From NCBI GenBank assembly GCA_024693045.1, contig JAILLQ010000033.1:1-64000 (forward strand): a DNA stretch of 64,000 bases, in the 5' to 3' direction. Position 1 is the stretch's first letter. Each line of letters begins with the position of its first letter. The position numbers and the translations under genes were made by a program. The notes under the pieces were generated by a model. That model did no database searches, was not told the DNA's origin, and saw only the letters and a list, made by a program, of their open reading frames with translations. This document shows positions 14,508-23,350 of this stretch, in pieces. Source of the DNA: Treponema sp. Lineage in GTDB: Bacteria; Spirochaetota; Spirochaetia; Treponematales; Treponemataceae.

Positions 14508-15740
14508 ATGAATTTAAGAAAACTTGTTCTTTTTGCTTTTTTGGCATTCACCGCCGTAAATGCATTTTCAAAAGCAAAAGAGCCCTACAAAGTAGAAATA
14601 CAAGAATCTGTAAAATTAAACAAATTCAACAAAAAACTTGGCTACCAGCTTATCAACGCTGGTGAAACAGTCTGCTTTATTTTTGATGCAAAAACCTGGG
14701 AAATAGAACGTCCTCAAAGAGTTTATATAGAAGGAAGTTTTAACGGTTGGGCAAAAAAACTCGGCGCCTGGGAAATGGCAAAAATCAAGGATAATCTTTT
14801 TATGCTTGAAGCTGCTAAAATCGATGTGCAGGTACCAGGCAATTCGGGACATCCTGAATTCCGCTTTGTCGTTACAGCAGAAGTTCCTTATACAGAAACA
14901 GTTTGCGGAAAAGAATTAACCCGTTATAAAACAGAAGTTTTTGAAACGGAAGCAAAAAACATTCCAGGCTACAAACTATTAGACAATAGCCTTATCATTT
15001 TCCCAGAAGATGATGTTAATTCTATCATTCAGGCTGAAGCCAGCTTAAAAAAAGAAAAAAAATTAAAAGAATTCAATCTTTCTAAAGAAGAAGATATAGC
15101 TTCTATTTCAAACTTCAGACAAGTTCCTGGAACTAGTGCCCTTTACAGAGGCTACCACCCATACAAGATTTCAAGAGCCAATTTAGATACAGAAGAAAGC
15201 CGAATCAATCTGGTTCGCAAGCAGCTTCGCGAAAAAGGAATAAAATCTATAATCACTCTTTCTGGCGATGAAACACTTGTAGACGGCAAAGAACAGCTTC
15301 CTGTTTTTATTACAGATATTCGAAGAAGTGGAAATCAACTTTTTATCGAAACTAAATACAACACAGTCTACTATAATTCTGAAAGCAAGGACTTCGGAAA
15401 CATGATTGCGGAAATAGTTCGCTTTATTAATTCACATGAAGGTCCTTACTATGTACACTGCCGACTTGGAACTGATAGAACTGGTGTTGTAAGTGCAATG
15501 CTAGCGGCATTCAGCGGGGCAAAATGGCCAGATATCGCAAAGGACTATCAGAAATCAAATGACATGGGAATCAAAGAATACCGCGACAGCGGACTATTAA
15601 AATACTCTATGGAAAGAATCATCGGAATGGAAATAAATGATGAAACAGATTTGCAGAAAGCACTTTCTCAGTATTTTGTAGACAGGTCTTTCCTTACAAG
15701 AGATGAAATAAATACCCTGGTAAAAAAATTAAACCCATAA
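14508..15740 (+). CDS. Secreted protein-tyrosine/dual-specificity-type phosphatase with N-terminal glycogen-binding-like domain
   Basis: 410 residues from the ATG at 14508, chosen because AGAGGTGG precedes it and a signal peptide begins there (KLVLFAFLAFTAVNAFS). Residues about 30-165 have an early-set/CBM48-like pattern (RVYIEGSFNGWAKKLGAWEM ... FRFVV). Residues about 200-400 form a cysteine phosphatase domain with P-loop HCRLGTDRTG (H-C-x5-R-T/S). The order, carbohydrate-binding-like module then phosphatase, recalls glucan phosphatases such as laforin, but the P-loop lacks their typical CxAGxGR signature and this protein is exported. The substrate could be a phosphorylated glycan, lipid or inositol phosphate. 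Confidence 0.75.
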   Translation: MNLRKLVLFAFLAFTAVNAFSKAKEPYKVEIQESVKLNKFNKKLGYQLINAGETVCFIFDAKTWEIERPQRVYIEGSFNGWAKKLGAWEMAKIKDNLFMLEAAKIDVQVPGNSGHPEFRFVVTAEVPYTETVCGKELTRYKTEVFETEAKNIPGYKLLDNSLIIFPEDDVNSIIQAEASLKKEKKLKEFNLSKEEDIASISNFRQVPGTSALYRGYHPYKISRANLDTEESRINLVRKQLREKGIKSIITLSGDETLVDGKEQLPVFITDIRRSGNQLFIETKYNTVYYNSESKDFGNMIAEIVRFINSHEGPYYVHCRLGTDRTGVVSAMLAAFSGAKWPDIAKDYQKSNDMGIKEYRDSGLLKYSMERIIGMEINDETDLQKALSQYFVDRSFLTRDEINTLVKKLNP

Positions 15741-15748
15741 AATAATTA

Positions 15749-15773
15749 AGGCTGCCCCAGAGGCAGCCTTTTT
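15749..15773. terminator. Bidirectional terminator between phosphatase and CBM48 genes
   Basis: AAGGCTGCC, loop CCAGA, GGCAGCC and TTTTT. It lies between two converging genes. Confidence 0.85.
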
Positions 15774-15791
15774 GCTATTTATTAGAAAATA

Positions 15792-16115
15792 TTATTTTTT
15801 TGACTTACAAGTTACAACTACAGAGTTATCAGCATTAGAATAAGGAGCAGGAATATATTTGTCAGCCTGCCAGTCATTTTCCCATTTATAACCGTCAATC
15901 AAATAACGGAACTGATATTCTTTATCTGCATCAAGTTCGATTTTTACAGAAAAGGAACCATCCTTACCCTTTTTCAATGGTGTGTCTGTGCTACTCCAAC
16001 TATTGAAATCTCCTGCGATATTTACGGTTTTAGCTCCCTGAGCAGCTTCTGCTGAAACTGTAAAAGTTACATTACACTTTGTCTTATCTTTTGAAAATGT
16101 TTTTTTAAGTGACAT
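15792..16115 (-). CDS. Stand-alone CBM48/AMPK-type glycogen-binding protein
   Basis: 107 residues, all one domain: VNIAGDFNSWSSTDTPLKK, then FSVKIELDADKEYQFRYLIDGYKWENDWQADKY. This is the isoamylase-N/AMPK-beta glycogen-binding fold, with conserved Trp and Lys/Asn positions. No signal peptide, so it is cytoplasmic. GAGGAG precedes the ATG. Small single-domain forms like this may recruit enzymes to glycogen, but no partner gene is visible other than the convergent phosphatase, which carries a similar N-terminal module yet is exported. Confidence 0.85.
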   Translation of the reverse strand: MSLKKTFSKDKTKCNVTFTVSAEAAQGAKTVNIAGDFNSWSSTDTPLKKGKDGSFSVKIELDADKEYQFRYLIDGYKWENDWQADKYIPAPYSNADNSVVVTCKSKK

Positions 16116-16274
16116 ACTATATTCTCCTCACTTTATGAACTACTAATTTCTTAATTAAAGCTTAGGCTAATTATATATCAATTTATTAAAAAAGTACAAC
16201 TATTTTATATATAACAAAACATTTCATTTCCTAGTAAATTTGTCGGTTTTTTATTCTCAAAGAAGACTTTTCTC

Positions 16275-16303
16275 TTGAAGATTTTAAATATTTAGAGTAT
16301 TTT
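16275..16303 (+). promoter_or_regulatory. Promoter of metK
   Basis: TTGAAG (16275-16280), 17-base spacer, TATTTT (16298-16303). Transcription would begin at about 16310, just before the riboswitch. Confidence 0.55.
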
Positions 16304-16319
16304 AACGAGACAAATATAA

Positions 16320-16392
16320 ATCTGCCGTTGATTTATCCAACTTGCAAACGGCTGTCTTTTTATAAAGGCAAAAATATGCTAAAGAGGAGTTC
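16320..16392 (+). ncRNA. SAM-II-type (SAM_alpha) riboswitch before metK
   Basis: P1 is GCCGTT (16324-16329) with AACGGC (16347-16352), closing a 17-base loop GATTTATCCAACTTGCA. In the well-known SAM-II RNA of metX the P1 loop is also 17 bases, GATTTAACCGTATTGCA. Downstream, GCTAAAGAGGAG (16378-16389) matches the SAM-II 3' strand GCTAAAAAGGG. CC at 16337-16338 can pair with GG at 16386-16387, forming the pseudoknot. That strand is the metK Shine-Dalgarno, so ligand binding should block translation. An extra hairpin (16354-16369) is inserted between P1 and the 3' strand. This is recognition from memory of the RNA, not a covariance search. Confidence 0.8.
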
Positions 16393-16396
16393 CAAA

Positions 16397-17608
16397 ATGG
16401 AAATTTTCCCAACAAAATCTAATCATTATTTATTCACATCCGAATCAGTAGGAGAAGGTCACCCAGATAAACTTTGCGATCAGGTAAGTGATGCTATTCT
16501 TGACGCTTGTCTAACTCTTGATCCTAACGCACATGTTGCCTGCGAAACTTTTGCAACAACAGACTTTCTACTTGTCGGCGGTGAAATATCTTTTACAAAA
16601 GATTCTAAACAGAATTCAAAATACATTCGTAAGAATGCAGAAAAAATTGCCCGCAAAGTTGCAGCTGATATTGGTTATACCAGCCGTGATTTCGGACTAG
16701 ATGCAAAAAAATTCAAGTTTGTAAATAAGCTTCATTCTCAGTCTGCAGATATCAACCAGGGCGTTGTAGGTTCAGGACTTGCTGAATACAAAGGTCAGCA
16801 GGGAGCTGGAGATCAGGGTATGATGTTTGGCTTTGCTTGTAACGAAACTCCTGAACTTATGCCTGCACCTGTTTTTTATGCACATAAAATTCTTCGTGCA
16901 GCTACAGTTTTAAGAAAATCAGGAAAGATTTCATGGCTTCGCCCAGACGCAAAGAGTCAGGTTACAATCGAATACGACGGTTTTAAACCTTTAAGAATAG
17001 ATACTGTTGTAGTTTCTCATCAGCATTCACCTGAAGTTTCATACGATGAAATCAAAAAAACAATCATCAATGACATAATCAAACCAGTTTTGGAACCAAC
17101 AGGTCTTCTTGATGAAAACACAAAATACTACATCAATCCAACAGGTAAATTCGTAACTGGTGGTCCTGACGGAGACGCAGGTCTTACAGGAAGAAAAATC
17201 ATAGTTGATACATACGGTGGAATGGGTCGTCATGGTGGAGGAGCATTCAGCGGAAAGGACCCTTCGAAAGTTGACCGCTCTGCAGCATACATGGCTCGTT
17301 ACATTGCAAAAAATATTGTTGCAGCAGAACTCGCTGACCGTGCTGAAGTTCAACTTGCATACGCTATCGGCGTTCCATATCCAGTTTCGATTATGGTAGA
17401 AACTTTTGGAACAGAAAAAATTTCTGTTGCAAAAATCGAAGCTGCTGTTAAGAAAGTATTTGATTGTACACCTGCTGGAATAAGCGAAACTTTGAATCTT
17501 CGCCGTCCTATTTACCAGCCAACAGCTTCTTACGGACATTTTGGTCGTACAGAATTCCCATGGGAAAAAACTGATAAAATTCAGGATTTAAAAGACAGCG
17601 TAAAATAA
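16397..17608 (+). CDS. metK: S-adenosylmethionine synthetase
   Basis: 403 residues from the ATG at 16397, placed by GAGGAG 7 bases upstream and by the conserved N-terminus ([20 protein letters not shown]). It makes SAM from methionine and ATP. Landmarks: GEGHPDK near the start, [12 protein letters not shown] with the ATP/Mg contacts, the [22 protein letters not shown]-loop-like stretch and [18 protein letters not shown]. Length and motif order are those of complete bacterial MetK. The stop overlaps the nth start (TAATG), suggesting a metK-nth-mscS transcript under the riboswitch, though a translational switch would act on metK mainly. Confidence 0.97.
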   Translation: MEIFPTKSNHYLFTSESVGEGHPDKLCDQVSDAILDACLTLDPNAHVACETFATTDFLLVGGEISFTKDSKQNSKYIRKNAEKIARKVAADIGYTSRDFGLDAKKFKFVNKLHSQSADINQGVVGSGLAEYKGQQGAGDQGMMFGFACNETPELMPAPVFYAHKILRAATVLRKSGKISWLRPDAKSQVTIEYDGFKPLRIDTVVVSHQHSPEVSYDEIKKTIINDIIKPVLEPTGLLDENTKYYINPTGKFVTGGPDGDAGLTGRKIIVDTYGGMGRHGGGAFSGKDPSKVDRSAAYMARYIAKNIVAAELADRAEVQLAYAIGVPYPVSIMVETFGTEKISVAKIEAAVKKVFDCTPAGISETLNLRRPIYQPTASYGHFGRTEFPWEKTDKIQDLKDSVK

Positions 17609-18255
17609 TGGAATTGCTTTCTAGGGCTCAGGTTTCGGAAGTTTTTGAACGATTTAAAGCTCAAAATCCGAATCCTAAGCCAGAACTAAATTACAATTCA
17701 CCCTACACGCTTTTAGTTGCCGTTATGCTAAGTGCCCAGACAACAGACAAGCGTGTAAATCAAGTTACAAAAGACCTTTTTGCTTTGGCAGATAAGCCAG
17801 AAAAAATGAGTTTACAAAGTCAGGAAAAAATCGCCGAGATTATCCGACCTGTAGGACTTACAAAAGCAAAAAGTAAAAATGTCCTTGAGCTAAGCAAAAA
17901 ACTCTGTTCCGATTTTGAAGGAAAAGTACCTGACAGTCGCGAAAAATTAATGACCTTGCCCGGAGTTGGAAGAAAAACTGCAAATGTCGTATTAAATGTA
18001 GTGTTTAATCAGCCTACTATGCCTGTAGATACTCACCTGCTCCGGATTTGTCCCAAAATAGGCTTAGCAGAAGGAAATACACCGGAAACTGTAGAAGCCA
18101 GTCTTTTGCAAAGAATCCCAGAAAAATACATGCTTCACGCTCATCACTGGTTGATTCTTCATGGACGATATGTTTGCAAGGCTAAAAAGCCAGATTGCGA
18201 AAACTGCATTATCAAAGATTTATGTATATTTTGGAGGAATTATGGAAGAGGCTAA
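17608..18255 (+). CDS. nth: Endonuclease III
   Basis: 215 residues. The helix-hairpin-helix LPGVGRKTANVVLN carries the catalytic Lys, PVDTHLLRI carries the catalytic Asp, and the C-terminal C-x6-C-x2-C-x5-C cluster (CKAKKPDCENCIIKDLC) binds 4Fe-4S. It is a DNA glycosylase/AP lyase for oxidised pyrimidines. Start overlaps the metK stop by one base; the 3' end overlaps mscS by 14 bases. Confidence 0.95.
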   Translation: MELLSRAQVSEVFERFKAQNPNPKPELNYNSPYTLLVAVMLSAQTTDKRVNQVTKDLFALADKPEKMSLQSQEKIAEIIRPVGLTKAKSKNVLELSKKLCSDFEGKVPDSREKLMTLPGVGRKTANVVLNVVFNQPTMPVDTHLLRICPKIGLAEGNTPETVEASLLQRIPEKYMLHAHHWLILHGRYVCKAKKPDCENCIIKDLCIFWRNYGRG

Positions 18256-19120
18256 CGAAACAATCCAGGGAGCAGCTTCTCACGCTGCCAACGAAACAAT
18301 TTTGAAATTGACTGGAGATGTCTGCAACTTTTTTACTTCACTTTTTACCTGGGATACCATATTTAGAATTGCAGGAACACTTCTTATTGTCATTGCATTA
18401 TCTTTTATATATGCAATGATTAAAAAGTTCATTAAAAAAATCCCTGCAAACAGATTAAGCACACATCATTCACTTCTTTTAATAAAGCTCATTAAATACA
18501 TACTCTATCTAATTGTTTTAATGTATGTTCTTCGCCTTTTCGGACTTAAATTAAGTGCCATTTGGGGAGCAGCAGGAATTGCCGGAGTTGCACTTGGTTT
18601 TGCAGCTCAAACTTCTGTCAGCAACCTGATAAGCGGAATCTTTCTTTTAACAGAAAAAACTTTAAAAGTAGGCGACATAGTTGTTGTTGGAGGAACTACA
18701 GGAACTGTTGATTCTATTAACCTTTTGAGCATCATGATTCACACCTTTGATAATCAGATGGTTCGCATTCCAAATTCTTCAATTATAGATTCAAATTTCC
18801 AGAACAACAGTTTCTTTCCAGTAAGAAGGTTCCTCTTCAACGTTTCTATTTCCTATTCTTCAGACATGAATAAAGCTCTTGAAGCGATACTAAAAGTTCC
18901 AGACTCTTGCCCCTGTCTTGTAAAAAATCCAGAAGCAAAAGCCTGGTTCGATGGTTTTCTTGACAGTGGAATTCTTCTAACGCTTGCGGTGTGGTTCAAA
19001 ACAGATGATTTAATTACAGCAAAAAACCAAGTTTACATAGCAATAAAGAAAGAATTCGACGCCGCAGGAATAGAAATTCCATTCAATCAGCTCGATGTAA
19101 GTATCAAAAAAGAAAACTAG
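18242..19120 (+). CDS. mscS: Small-conductance mechanosensitive channel, MscS family
   Basis: 292 residues from the ATG at 18242, directly after TGGAGG, inside the end of nth. Three membrane helices lie within about 30-125; the pore helix is Gly/Ala-rich (AAGIAGVALGFAAQTSVSNLISG) and is followed by the beta domain KVGDIVVVGGTTGTVDSI and NSSIIDSNFQN. It releases solutes on hypo-osmotic shock. Length is close to E. coli MscS (286). A longer upstream start (18161) would lie deep in nth and has no ribosome site. Confidence 0.92.
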   Translation: MEEANETIQGAASHAANETILKLTGDVCNFFTSLFTWDTIFRIAGTLLIVIALSFIYAMIKKFIKKIPANRLSTHHSLLLIKLIKYILYLIVLMYVLRLFGLKLSAIWGAAGIAGVALGFAAQTSVSNLISGIFLLTEKTLKVGDIVVVGGTTGTVDSINLLSIMIHTFDNQMVRIPNSSIIDSNFQNNSFFPVRRFLFNVSISYSSDMNKALEAILKVPDSCPCLVKNPEAKAWFDGFLDSGILLTLAVWFKTDDLITAKNQVYIAIKKEFDAAGIEIPFNQLDVSIKKEN

Positions 19121-19135
19121 TTTACGGAATTACAG

Positions 19136-20083
19136 ATGAAGTCAGAAAAAAACAAAACAATAGATTTTTCCCTGGAAGAAGGAAAAGAATACCTTGATAA
19201 ATGCTTAAAATTTTCCCCGGATAGAAACTATTCGAGCGAAGAGATTTCTGACAATATTTTTCTGGGACAAAGCCTTGAAGTTCTTCCTAAATTACCCCAT
19301 GGCTTTGTCGACCTTTTAATTGCAGATCCTCCTTACAATATCGACAAGCAGTTTAACGGTTACAATTTTCATCAGTTGAATTACGAAGAATACGAAAAAT
19401 ACACAGAAGAATGGATTTTAGCCATAAAACCTATTTTAAAAGAAAATGCTTCTATATATATCTGCTGTGACTGGAAAAGTTCTTCTGCTATCGAAAGAGT
19501 TTTGAGTCGCCATTTTACAGTTCAAAACAGAATCACCTGGCAAAGAGAAAAAGGCCGGGGAGCCTTGCATAACTGGAAAAATGCAATGGAAGATATCTGG
19601 TTTGCTACAGTTCAAAAAGGGGAAAACTTTACATTCAACATCGAAGATGTAAAACAAAGACGAAAAGTTATAGCTCCTTACAAGGTAGACGGAAAGCCAA
19701 AAGATTGGGAAGAAACAGAAGACGGTAAATTCCGAAATACTTTTCCTTCAAACTTCTGGGACGATATTTCTGTTCCATACTGGTCAATGCCAGAAAATAC
19801 GGCGCATCCAACACAAAAACCAGAAAAACTGCTGGCAAAACTGATTCTTGCTAGTTCAAATCCAGGACAAATGGTTTTCGATCCTTTTATGGGAAGCGGT
19901 TCAACAGCTGTTACAGCAAAAAAACTTGGAAGACATTTTTGCGGCATCGAAATGAATGAACTTTACTGCAGCTGGGCTCAAAAAAGACTGGAAATGGCAG
20001 ATCAGGACAAAAGTATTCAGGGCTATGCCGACGGAGTTTTTTGGGAAAGAAACACAAAAGGCTACCAGAACAAAGTCCGATAG
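19136..20083 (+). CDS. DNA methyltransferase (N6-adenine/N4-cytosine, beta class), orphan
   Basis: 315 residues. Motif IV DPPYNID (about residue 63) comes before motif I FDPFMGSGST (about 243), the beta-class order seen in CcrM and M.RsrI-type enzymes. The Asp-Pro-Pro-Tyr form favours N6-adenine methylation. HPTQKPEKLL is also diagnostic. The target-recognition segment is between them (about 140-215). No restriction endonuclease, specificity subunit or vsr gene is adjacent, so it acts alone here; recognition site unknown. A 15-base gap after mscS suggests co-transcription. Confidence 0.88.
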   Translation: MKSEKNKTIDFSLEEGKEYLDKCLKFSPDRNYSSEEISDNIFLGQSLEVLPKLPHGFVDLLIADPPYNIDKQFNGYNFHQLNYEEYEKYTEEWILAIKPILKENASIYICCDWKSSSAIERVLSRHFTVQNRITWQREKGRGALHNWKNAMEDIWFATVQKGENFTFNIEDVKQRRKVIAPYKVDGKPKDWEETEDGKFRNTFPSNFWDDISVPYWSMPENTAHPTQKPEKLLAKLILASSNPGQMVFDPFMGSGSTAVTAKKLGRHFCGIEMNELYCSWAQKRLEMADQDKSIQGYADGVFWERNTKGYQNKVR

Positions 20084-20111
20084 CCTTCTAATAATACTCT
20101 TCTTTATAAAA

Positions 20112-21905
20112 TTACTCTGTAGTCTCTGTTGAAGATTCTGTAGATGCAGAACTTTCACTTTCTTCTGTTTTTTCTGGAACAACAGTTTTATAAATCAAAC
20201 GAACATCTTCAACTTCTGACTTGTGTCTAGATTTCAAGAGCAAAGACTTAAAGTCAGACTGATATACATAACCAGAAGAATTATAAGTTTCAAAGCGGTA
20301 GTCAGAACGAAATGGAATATCATAAATGTAGATTGACTTAAATGCTTCAATACCATTCAAAATCAAATAATGTGAATAAGAAAGAGGGAACTTAATAGAA
20401 ATTGTAATTGAGCCGGCGTTATCATTCACATAGGAAACTTTTTCTGCACAAGTCCATGTCCAAATTACATTACCCTTGTCGAATGCAAGAACATCAAAGT
20501 GAGGCAGATAAGAATTTCCATGAACGATAATAGGATAAAGTTCACCTAAAGTTCGTAAATCGAAAGAAGCATTATCTTTTAAGTAAGAATTGATAATCAA
20601 ACGACCGGCAGAAATGTAAGATTCATTTCCAACCAAGCTACCGTAACGGAAGAGGGCATCTCCGGCAAGAACAGCATGAACAACAGAAAGGAAGGCGCCT
20701 TTTTCGCTAAGAATAATAATATTTGTATCAAAAGTACAAGCTGATTCAATTTTATTTATACACTTCTGAACAGCATCTTTTAAGCCAGCAGCAAGACTTG
20801 GATTTTTAACAATAAGTTCGTTGTAGACATTCAAAATTGAAGAAGCCTGCAAAACAGAAATATTTTCAAAATCAGCGGCAACAGTTCGCGCAAACAAAGC
20901 AGCAATTGCCCCGGAACCAGGATGCATGCACATATAATCGGCAATAAACTTAGTTCCATAAATATCGTAAGTATCCGCTTCATTTGCACGGGCAATTAAG
21001 TTAGCATAAGAATTTAACTGCAGCTGCAAAGCTTCATTTACCTTTGTCAAAGTATCAAAATATGGTGCAGAAAGGAATGTTCTTGAAGAACCCTTTTTAA
21101 AGCTGGAAGGAACAGTATCCAAGGCTTCGTTGTACTTACCCTTTTCTGCCATTGCAGCTACATAAGAAACTGTTTCCTGTTCTTCAATTACAGTTCCTGT
21201 CGACTGAGACTGATTAAATGCATTTATCAAATTGTTTTTTACATTTGCAAGGGTATTTTCATAATTTATCTGAGAAGCAGCTTCAATGCCCAGTGTCATG
21301 TCAAAAGAAAAGGCTCTGGCCTTGTTGTAATAAGAGTAAGAAGCATAACGGTCTTTTTGAGTAAAAGTAATCCGGCTTGAATCAATTTCTGAAGCGGAAA
21401 GTTCCCAATCCATGCGCTTGTTTGAAACCTGAAGTTTTGAATCGCTCATAGAAGCTAAAGTCGCACCAGCCGCAAAACCATATGGAAGATAAAAGGCAGA
21501 AACGTTGTGAGGCATACTGGTTTCTATAGAAAGCTGAGCTTTTGGACTGTCATCACTTACGGCAAAAATTAAGGAAATGTCATCTGAAAAATTAAGGCGA
21601 CATGAAAGAGGTGAAATTTTTTCCCAGGACAAAAGACTTACATTTCTTTCTTTTGAATTAATTCTAGCCTTTGCAGATTTATCGTCATTTCCTGTAAATG
21701 TGAGTCCATTGAACATGAGAGAAAATCTATTCTTTAAACTTTTTGTATTATCTTCAGATATCGATTCCAAAAGAGAAATATGCAAATTCCCCATTTTTTC
21801 CGAAATAATTAAATCATTCTTAAACTGAAGTATAAAAATGCCGACAATAAAAATGGCATAGATTATTAAAAGTGTAGCGGACTTTCTTAATAGTTGTGTA
21901 AACAT
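20112..21905 (-). CDS. Inner-membrane-anchored protein of unknown function
   Basis: About 597 residues from the ATG at 21905; an in-frame TTG lies 39 bases upstream but has no better ribosome site. An N-terminal signal anchor (ATLLIIYAIFIVGIFILQF) is followed by a long beta-rich then helical exported region with no recognised motif. The C-terminus is a low-complexity Glu/Ser/Thr tail. The pattern suggests a periplasmic conserved treponeme-type protein. Divergent from the TPR gene at 21977 (71 bases). Confidence 0.7.
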   Translation of the reverse strand: MFTQLLRKSATLLIIYAIFIVGIFILQFKNDLIISEKMGNLHISLLESISEDNTKSLKNRFSLMFNGLTFTGNDDKSAKARINSKERNVSLLSWEKISPLSCRLNFSDDISLIFAVSDDSPKAQLSIETSMPHNVSAFYLPYGFAAGATLASMSDSKLQVSNKRMDWELSASEIDSSRITFTQKDRYASYSYYNKARAFSFDMTLGIEAASQINYENTLANVKNNLINAFNQSQSTGTVIEEQETVSYVAAMAEKGKYNEALDTVPSSFKKGSSRTFLSAPYFDTLTKVNEALQLQLNSYANLIARANEADTYDIYGTKFIADYMCMHPGSGAIAALFARTVAADFENISVLQASSILNVYNELIVKNPSLAAGLKDAVQKCINKIESACTFDTNIIILSEKGAFLSVVHAVLAGDALFRYGSLVGNESYISAGRLIINSYLKDNASFDLRTLGELYPIIVHGNSYLPHFDVLAFDKGNVIWTWTCAEKVSYVNDNAGSITISIKFPLSYSHYLILNGIEAFKSIYIYDIPFRSDYRFETYNSSGYVYQSDFKSLLLKSRHKSEVEDVRLIYKTVVPEKTEESESSASTESSTETTE

Positions 21906-21976
21906 CTTAAATTCTAGTTTAATGATTGAGTGAGATTCAATCAACTGTATAAAAATGACAAAAAAATGAGGAAAAA

Positions 21977-23338
21977 ATGAAAATCAAGTTCTTTTTAATC
22001 ACAATGATTCTGGCTTTTGCAATTAACGGTGGTGCTTTTACAATCAACGCTCAGACAATCAGTTTTGCCGAAAAATTACAGTCTTACTTAGAAAAAGACG
22101 ACATCAACGGAGCAATTGGGCTTTACGACACCATACCTTCAAACCTTGCAAATGATGTAAATCTTCAACTTTTACATGCATCTCTATTGATTTCTGCAAA
22201 CAGAGCAAAGGAGGCTGCTCTTATAACAAAAAATCTAATTGCTTCAGGAAATACAAGTAAAGATGTTCTTGAAATGCACGCAGAAGTTGCAATGGCAAGC
22301 GGAAATAAAGGAGAAATCTCTTCCGCAGTAAAAACACTTCTGGATATCGATCCTAACAATGCAGTTGCAAACAACATTCTAGGAAATCAACAGGCTTTAC
22401 GAAAAAAGTACAAACTTGCTTTAGGATACTATAAAAAATCTCTTATCAGTGAACCTCAGAATGAAGAAGCGCTTTTTGGCTGTGGACAGATGAATTACTA
22501 CCTTGGCAATTTAAAAGATTCAAAAGCAAACTTTGAAAGCCTTTTAAAATACCGTCCGGAAGATAGCCAGGCTTACCTTTACATTGGAAAACTTTATGCT
22601 GACGACGAAAATTACCATGAAGCAATCAAATATGCGAAAGAAGCAATTAAACTTAATCCTTCTGTTTCTGACTACTGGATAGATTTGGGACAGTATCAGC
22701 GAAATACAGGAAAATTTGATGAAGCAGAAAAATCATGGTCAAAAGCAATTGAACTGGAACCAGACTACTTTTTAGGCTACACATACAGAGCCGGACTTTA
22801 CGACGAGCAGAATAAAATTGAAGAAGCCTTAAAAGACTACCACAAAGTAGTTGAAACAAATCCAAAATATTACTTCGCTTTCGAAGAAATCGGAATCCTT
22901 GAATTTCATATGAAAAACTGGGCAGTTGCACGGGAATACTTTATGAAGGCAAATGCAATAAACCCTTCTAGTGCATATCAACTTATGGTCGTTGCCACTT
23001 ACCTTTTGGAAAATAATCGTTTTGAAGCAAAAAAAATGGCCGAACTTTACATAAAAAACGGCAATAAAAACGACATGAACTTTTCAAAATCAATTGATTA
23101 CAATATGCTTCGTTTATATAAAGATCAGGGCCCTGTTGGATTGGAAAACTCAATTGCAAAGGAACTTGAAAAACTTACCGATAAAAATAAGCGCGGAAAA
23201 ATGATGTACTACTTCGGTCTGTATTACGAATTAAGAGGACATCCTGAAGTATCCGCAGATTATTACAACAAAATTACTAAAATGCAGACACCAATGTTCT
23301 TCGAATACAGAATTGCAGAATGGGCCTTGCAGAACTAA
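21977..23338 (+). CDS. Periplasmic TPR protein
   Basis: 453 residues. Signal peptide (FFLITMILAFAINGGAFTINAQ) then at least eight tetratricopeptide units, for example DSQAYLYIGKLYADDENYHE and SDYWIDLGQYQRNTGKFDEA. TPR arrays scaffold protein complexes; the partner is unknown. It starts a plus-strand run with the TraB-family gene 12 bases downstream. AGGA lies before the ATG. Confidence 0.8.
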   Translation: MKIKFFLITMILAFAINGGAFTINAQTISFAEKLQSYLEKDDINGAIGLYDTIPSNLANDVNLQLLHASLLISANRAKEAALITKNLIASGNTSKDVLEMHAEVAMASGNKGEISSAVKTLLDIDPNNAVANNILGNQQALRKKYKLALGYYKKSLISEPQNEEALFGCGQMNYYLGNLKDSKANFESLLKYRPEDSQAYLYIGKLYADDENYHEAIKYAKEAIKLNPSVSDYWIDLGQYQRNTGKFDEAEKSWSKAIELEPDYFLGYTYRAGLYDEQNKIEEALKDYHKVVETNPKYYFAFEEIGILEFHMKNWAVAREYFMKANAINPSSAYQLMVVATYLLENNRFEAKKMAELYIKNGNKNDMNFSKSIDYNMLRLYKDQGPVGLENSIAKELEKLTDKNKRGKMMYYFGLYYELRGHPEVSADYYNKITKMQTPMFFEYRIAEWALQN

Positions 23339-23350
23339 ACAGGAAAAACT

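Noticed and set aside
16116..16274. Possible extra small gene upstream of metK
   Set aside because: AT-rich with no start, ribosome site or coding bias; it holds the divergent promoters only.
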